64,000 nucleotides of DNA from Arbacia lixula. Its lineage: Eukaryota > Echinodermata > Echinoidea > Arbacioida > Arbaciidae. Positions 58,354 through 64,000 of the stretch are shown piece by piece (positions within the stretch are counted from its first letter, which is position 1; each line of letters begins with the position of its first letter). The notes beneath the pieces were generated by a model. That model saw only the letters and a program-made list of their open reading frames with translations. It made no database searches and was not told the origin of the DNA. The position numbers and the translations under genes are program-made. Location of the stretch: the NCBI GenBank assembly GCA_963669155.1, contig OZ022591.1, positions 11,084,081 through 11,148,080 of the forward strand, read 5' to 3'.

Positions 58354-60235
58354 TAAAGTAATTCAGTATTTATTCCGATTTGTTAAAGTTTGATCACTAA
58401 CACATTACTTTCAAAGAATTCAGTCTACAGATGTACATATTTCCGATAAATCAATACGTGAAGCGTACCTTGTAAAAATTTGTAACAGTATACTCGAGCA
58501 TTATTTATTTTGCTTGTATTCTGAGAAGGGTATTTTGAAAGGAATTGGGTTAAGATTCCCATGGCGATGTACCTATCCTAAAATGCCAGGCAAAGCTGGC
58601 TACAGAATGACCCAATCACCTCGGGATCCTATAGCGCTGGATAGGCGCTGATCAATATCACTTGCACAGCTCACAACGAGTGCACACCGCTCCAGCTATC
58701 GCAAGATCAATATCGTTCACGGCACGGAGCACTGCACGCACACGACCGGAGTAATTGAATTATCGCCATGGTGATTCTGGGTATCGCGCCTAATGAGTTC
58801 CAGCGGTGACCCAAATTAGTGAGAGATAATGTCAACGGGGCAATAGAGTATACCATGGTTTTATTCTATGATGTTCACATTAAGGTGTTTTGTAGGGGAG
58901 AGGTGTTAATCGGTGTCATCATTTACGTATCTTCCCATTAAAATCTCCTTATCGTTAATGTTATCTCTCTAGATGACATTAACACTTACCCTATAGATGT
59001 TCAGAGTATTGGTAATTTAGATGCTATCAATATAATACCCTACATAACTGGACATGACATGATGAAACATGAACAATGCCCTTATAACCAGGTTGTCTTG
59101 CACATTCATTAGAGAGGGTACTCGGAGGGATGTTTTAAGGAAATGTCACAAATTTTGATAGACATGTGCTAGTCCAGATTGATATACTACTGTACATGTG
59201 AAATGGAATTCATGTTTCTTTGTAAAAAAAAAAATAATAATAAAAAAAACATTATTTGCAGTAAAGAAATCCTTATCCACCTACAGAGACTGATTTTTTT
59301 TTTTCATTTTTATCATCTGGGGAGAGGTTGTGGCCTGTGATGATTTCTCAGAAATTTAAAGATTATATGAATTTTGTTAGGTGTACTAATTAGTAAATGT
59401 GAATTAGTGAATCTTACATAAAAAATCAATACAGAAAGAATTATTTGATGGATGAGTTTAAAGCTGATGTTAATTCAAACTTTTCACAATCAGAATTCAG
59501 CAGGGGTTCCACACAACAAGTGTAATTACTAGAAAGATATTTGTGGGGGTATTTTGCTCATCATGCAAAGAAAAAAACACCTTGAATCTGTCAAGAACAC
59601 ATGCAGCTATTTTCTACTTTAATTATGCCGATATCCCACTGGGTTGGAACGGAAAGGAACATCGCATGCCAATAATATGTTGGCCCTTAACCAATCCCTT
59701 CTCAAATTGGAGTTCCCACATCTGGAGATATATTGCTTAGGGGGCTCAACAGTGAAGGACTTAAAAGATGCAACTGATTTATATCTGGCAAGCCCTCCTG
59801 GCAATATTCTAAGCTGAAAACATGGCTAGAGTTTCATTTTTGATAATGCAATTAAGACGCTTCCATATGAACCAGACACGTTTAAAGCCAATATATTTTA
59901 AGTCTAATTCCTTTTCGCATGCAACATGTGATCATTTTGCACACAGGAATGTTGTGACTATTATGGCAAATTTTGAAGTCATAAATACCCTACGCATGTG
60001 GAGAAAAGCACTTGAGGTTATCATTTTTCATTCTGATCTAACTCAATTAAAATGTAACTTTTAAGGAATCTATCTATCTATAGATTTTGTTTCTTTGTGT
60101 TAAGTAAGAATAACTGTTTCCCTAGTAACCTTCCTCCTGGCAAAACTAATTACTTTAAATCATTCCGCTTTTCTTCTTATGGTTTACCTTGATATGGACA
60201 CATTACCCCCGAACCAGGCCCAGAGTAAATTGTGG
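58354..60235. other. no gene seen; GC-richer patch at 58560-58830
   Basis: The patch contains several taatt/gatca-type motifs and ccatggcgat, and could be a control element. The remainder is AT-rich, with an A run at 59226-59250. Confidence 0.4.
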
Positions 60236-60236
60236 A

Positions 60237-60398
60237 TAGGGAGAGAACATAGGAAAGAGGAACAGAGTGGAGAGAGGAGAAGGGGGGGGGGGGGGGAGGG
60301 AGAGAGGGTAAGAGGAGGGAAGGGAGAAGAGGAGAGAGAGGAGAGAAAGAGGATAGGTTAAGGCGAGGGGAAGAGAGAGGGGGGAGAGAGACAAAAGG

Positions 60399-60438
<40 letters not shown>

Positions 60439-60722
60439 GGGGGGGGGGGGGGGAGGAAGAGAAAAGAGAGAAAGGGAGATGAGGAAGAGAAAAGAGAGAA
60501 AGGGAGAGAGGGTAGAGGGAGGGAAAGAGATAGGGACAGAGAGGAGAGAAAGAAAAGAAAGAAAGAGAGGATAGAGAGAGGGGAAGATAGAGGGACAGAT
60601 ATGAGAGAAAGAGAGATGGGAAAGGGGGCGGAAGAGATGAGAATAAAAACTGTGAGAGATAGAAACCAGAAAGAAGGGGGAGGAGAGGTGGGGCAGGGGC
60701 AGGGGCAGGGGGAGACAACAGG
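60237..60722. repeat. homopurine tract with (GA)n and G runs
   Basis: gggagaga/gaggaaga units, pure GA at 60404-60434, and G runs at 60283-60297 and 60437-60452. Minus-strand frames up to 199 codons are Ser/Leu/Pro only. Confidence 0.92.
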
Positions 60723-61414
60723 AGGGAGAAAGACAAAACACACAGAATAAACAGACTGCCCAACCCCCAATTCCATTAATGTTGTTTCCGTACTTTAACA
60801 AAAGGTGACTCATTTCATCAATTCATTGCGCCACTAAATGGTAATGTCTTCTAAATTCAACAGTACACTCTGAGCTCTCACCACCAATAAATGCAATTAT
60901 GACCATCAATAGCGCGATGTTCCCTGTCACAAAGCGTAATTCATCTTCGTCAGAAAGTATTATTGACGGAAGGGGGAGATTGGATGAAGGGATGGGATTG
61001 GATGATGGAAGCGTAATTGAACAAAATATATTACCATTTGTCATAGGTGACTGTTTGTTGTTACCTGTTATACTGCTATCTATACTTTATTGCCTTTGTT
61101 ACTTTCTACGCCTCTGTTGAAGTTACTGCCTCAATCACCAAAAATCCCACATCATCATGATTATCAACATCATTGCCATTTCTCTAACCATTATTACCAT
61201 TATTGTTTCATCATCACTATTGTTCTTTCCCCCTTGTTTCCATGGCAACTACCATGGCAACATGAATATCATCAGCAACATCACCCACAACAACAACTTT
61301 GACACAACCACCATATCAACATCAACAACAACATTCACATTCACACAACCACCATTTCAACAGTTTTACTGAACTATAGGAAACTAAGCTTGTTTATCTT
61401 GCTTGTTTCTTATT
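60723..61414. other. no gene seen
   Basis: AT-rich sequence with an atcatc/caacaaca-rich part at 61150-61360. Nothing else recognised. Confidence 0.45.
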
Positions 61415-61507
61415 TTAACTCCTTCTCTGCCAGACTCCATACTGCCCAATGGTAATGGAATGTATTACCAGAGCACAAATGCCACAGTGGTGCATGACGA
61501 GATAAAA
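61415..61507. mobile_element. MITE family B, copy 3
   Basis: ttaactccttctctgccaga ... gtattaccagagcacaaatgccacagtggtgcat, close to the copy at 27483. The right TTAA has decayed to ataaaa. Confidence 0.55.
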
Positions 61508-61926
61508 TTGAGTTGCCATTTGATGTTTTACAAACAAGGACACTTTACAGAAGTCAAAGCCCCCGGGACGATACCTCATTCACCTGCACTCGTCTTTCAT
61601 GTAGATTTTTAAACCCTGCTTTCCCATAACAGAGGTGAATTCCTCCGCATCTTTTGATACCTCTCTTTTTCCCATAACTTGTGCATGCGAGCGGATACGA
61701 TGTCGCGTCAAACACAAATGTCAATGTCTCTGCTCCTCTCATGCATAATCAAAACGTTTTTTGCGGCTGAATTTCCACTGGGCTCCGTCTGGATTTTGAG
61801 CGAGAGCGCTGGGTTGGCCAGCTGGCTACTTGTAATATTCACGACCGCCGCGGAGGCCGGTGCATTCTTGAGGCCGATTCAAGACGTTTAATCAAAGCAG
61901 GGGGACATTGGGGCCCCTTCTCCTAT

Positions 61927-61966
<40 letters not shown>

Positions 61967-62576
61967 CTTGGGATGAGTAAGTGGTTTTAAAACAAATGTC
62001 TGTTCACATAGAAAAGAAAGCTTAGGTCCAAAAATATTGTTAGCCCTCAAAGTGCTAAGCCATGAAATCTGCATTGACTTACTGAACATTTTCATGGCAA
62101 TAGTAATGAGAGTGTTTAAGGCAATAGTTGGCTCGTGATGAGGAAGATAATTTAAGGTCTGTTCATTTTACCAAATAAAGGTTAGATTACAAATATTGTT
62201 AGAGGCACAAGTCAGTGACACAAAATTGGAACAACAAGTCATTTCATTACATGTATATTATTACTATGGTGTCTTTTAATGGTTATTTAATGAAAAACAT
62301 AACAAGAATAACATTAAGATAACAAGTAGTACTTTCCATCAATAACTTCTTACCACAAAGGCATATTTTACAACAGATCTGAAAATTGAAACTAATTAAT
62401 CCTCTGTGCGTCATATCAATTGCTGCTCAATGGGTGTTCTGTTATGCAAAGAAATGACTTAATGGTGGATACAAATTTAGCAATGTTTTAGAGTTGGTTT
62501 AGTTTCCTGATGTGAGTGGGACCAGACCGCTGGAGGTAAAGGATGGATGGGTTTAGTCATCAACTTGAATGAGATG
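61508..62576. other. no gene seen; GC-richer patch and (CT)n
   Basis: 61680-61880 is GC-richer with an open frame (61679-61891) that matches nothing I know. 61928-61963 is a (CT)n run. The rest is AT-rich. Confidence 0.45.
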
Positions 62577-63722
62577 ACCAAGATGCCAAGGAAGGGGTGG
62601 AGAATCACTTGGGTTCTGATTTATCTACCACTCTGCGCCTTTGTTCCTGCGCTGCCCCTGTGTGCTGTTGCGATACACTGTCCGTTCTTGAACCTATACC
62701 CTTACAGGTCCCCCGGTCTTTTCTGGAATCATCAAGTAAGTAAGGTATCAAATACATGTATATGTATGTAGAGTGCAAGTACAATGAAATAACCAAGATG
62801 CCAAGGATGGTAAAGAGAATCCCTTTGGGTTCTGATTTATCCATCACTGTGCCTTTGTCCCCACACTGTCCCCCTACGATGTCCCCGTACACTGTCTGTT
62901 CTTTCACTATCACCCTTACAGGTCCCCCATATCTCCTTGAATAAAATTTAAAGCAAGGTATCACATACATGTAGAGTGTAAGTAAAATTAAATGACCAAG
63001 ATGCCAAGGATGGGATGGGGAATCACTCAGTTTCTGATTTATCCACCACTCTGCGTCTTTGTTCATAATGCTGTCCCCTTACGCTGTCCCCCTACGCTGT
63101 CCGTTCTTACCCCGATATCCATACAGGTACCCCATATCTCCTTCACTAAAATTTGAAGCAATGTATCAAGTAGATACATGTATACGTGATGTGTGTGTAA
63201 GCAGAATAAAATGACCAAGATGCCAAGGACAGGATGGAGAATCACTTAGTTTTTGATTTATTCACCACTCTGTGCCTACTGTGTTCCTCTTGCTGTCCCC
63301 CTACGTTGTCCCTCTACACTGTCCGTTCTTACACCATCACCCTTACAGGTCCCCATATCTCCTTCAATAAAATTTAAAGCAAAGTATCAAATATATGTAG
63401 AGTATAAGTAAAATTAAATGACCAAATGCCATGGATGGGATGGAGAATCACTCAGTTTCTAATCTATTCACCACTCTACGTCTTTGTTCATAATGCTGTC
63501 CCCCTACGCTGTCCCCCTACGCTGTCCGTTCTTACCCCGATATCCTTACAGGTACCCCATATCTCCTTCACTAAGATTTTAAAGCAACGTATCAAATAAA
63601 TGTACATGTATGTGATGTGTGGAAGTAGAATGAAATGACCAAGATGCTGAGGACAGGATGGGGAATCATTTGATTTCTGATTTATCCACCACGCTGACTC
63701 TTTAGCCCTACTGTCCATCCTT
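62577..63722 (+). repeat. tandem array of about 210-bp units, possible dimeric higher-order repeat
   Basis: accaagatgccaagga landmarks lie at 62577, 62792, 62995, 63214, 63421 and 63638, with spacings of 215, 203, 219, 207 and 217. Units share tgatttatccaccactctg, ctgtccccctacgctgtcc, gttcttac and cttacaggtcccc. The third and fifth units resemble each other more than their neighbours. Frames of up to 153 codons through the array repeat with the unit and are not taken as genes. Confidence 0.9.
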
Positions 63723-63939
63723 TAGTCTAACTTCCAGGCTCTTGTACATTTTTAAACCAAACTATTCAATGAAAGGGTCTGGCTGCAGTAGACTAATCAT
63801 ACTCAATTGCTTATCTGACTCACCCTGATAGAAAAAGAGAATGATAAAGTGACTACCGGTAGTCTTTTGAGTGCTAGACTCTTTTTTTGTGTGTTTAATT
63901 TGGATTAGAGATGTCCTAAACATCCAGGAAGCAAGACTA
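63723..63939. mobile_element. MITE family A, copy 7
   Basis: tagtctaacttccaggctct, aaactattcaatgaaagggtc, tggctgcagtagactaatca and a degraded right end, ggaagcaagacta. It sits directly after the 210-bp tandem array. Confidence 0.72.
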
Positions 63940-64000
63940 TCTATCCTTACCCTTGACGGTCCCCCAAAGTGTTATATCAGACCATGGACCTTCATAGTAG

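Noticed and set aside
60177-60776. Overlapping minus-strand frames of up to 199 codons
   Set aside because: They lie in a homopurine tract; three frames are open at once because stops cannot occur in such DNA.
62605-63066. 153-codon minus-strand frame with repeated peptide
   Set aside because: The peptide repeats with the 210-bp DNA unit, so it follows the tandem array rather than a gene.
62577-63722. Regularly spaced repeats considered as CRISPR
   Set aside because: The units are about 210 bp and alike throughout, with no short repeats plus unique spacers, in a eukaryotic context.

Overview
This window looks like a piece of an animal nuclear genome, most likely a marine invertebrate. A deuterostome such as an echinoderm, hemichordate or lancelet is my guess, but the sequence does not settle the phylum. 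It is AT-rich and gene-poor, full of microsatellites, homopurine/homopyrimidine tracts, tandem repeats and inverted-repeat transposons, with no bacterial gene organisation. Almost all open reading frames are short or lie in low-complexity DNA.

The only host gene I can support is part of a calsyntenin, a neuronal/postsynaptic cadherin-family type I membrane protein, on the minus strand. Two consecutive coding exons are visible: 49704-50022 (first cadherin repeat) and 46491-46699 (the inter-repeat linker and start of the second repeat). Both have consensus splice sites, and their phases join exactly across a 3,004-bp intron. The signal-peptide exon must lie above 50022 and the later exons (rest of cadherin 2, LG-like domain, transmembrane segment, acidic tail) below 46491. 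I could not find them, so much or all of the window may be intronic sequence of this one gene.

The rest is a record of mobile DNA. At 2557-8594 a 6-kb composite element has matching termini, a TTA duplication typical of PIF/Harbinger transposons, and opposed subterminal tandem repeats. Nested inside it are an AAT/ATT microsatellite, a foldback element, LTR-like direct repeats, a TIR element carrying a four-copy 243-bp satellite, and a block of palindromes. Further on come a TTAA-flanked element (10124-11459), a tRNA-like pseudogene (9088-9158), a giant foldback made of two Tc1 transposase 3' ends (13833-14930) that split a tandem repeat, a seven-copy MITE family, and a highly self-complementary MITE (25757-26336). 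MITEs also occur at 36757-36987 and 51531-51764, and a pogo/Tigger-like element at 45275-46151.

The right end (62577-63722) is a tandem array of about 210-bp units whose alternating spacing suggests a dimeric higher-order repeat. Two short hammerhead-ribozyme-like motifs (3715-3740 plus strand, 13521-13548 minus strand) may be remnants of Penelope-like retroelement ends. No rRNA genes, functional tRNA genes or CRISPR arrays were seen.
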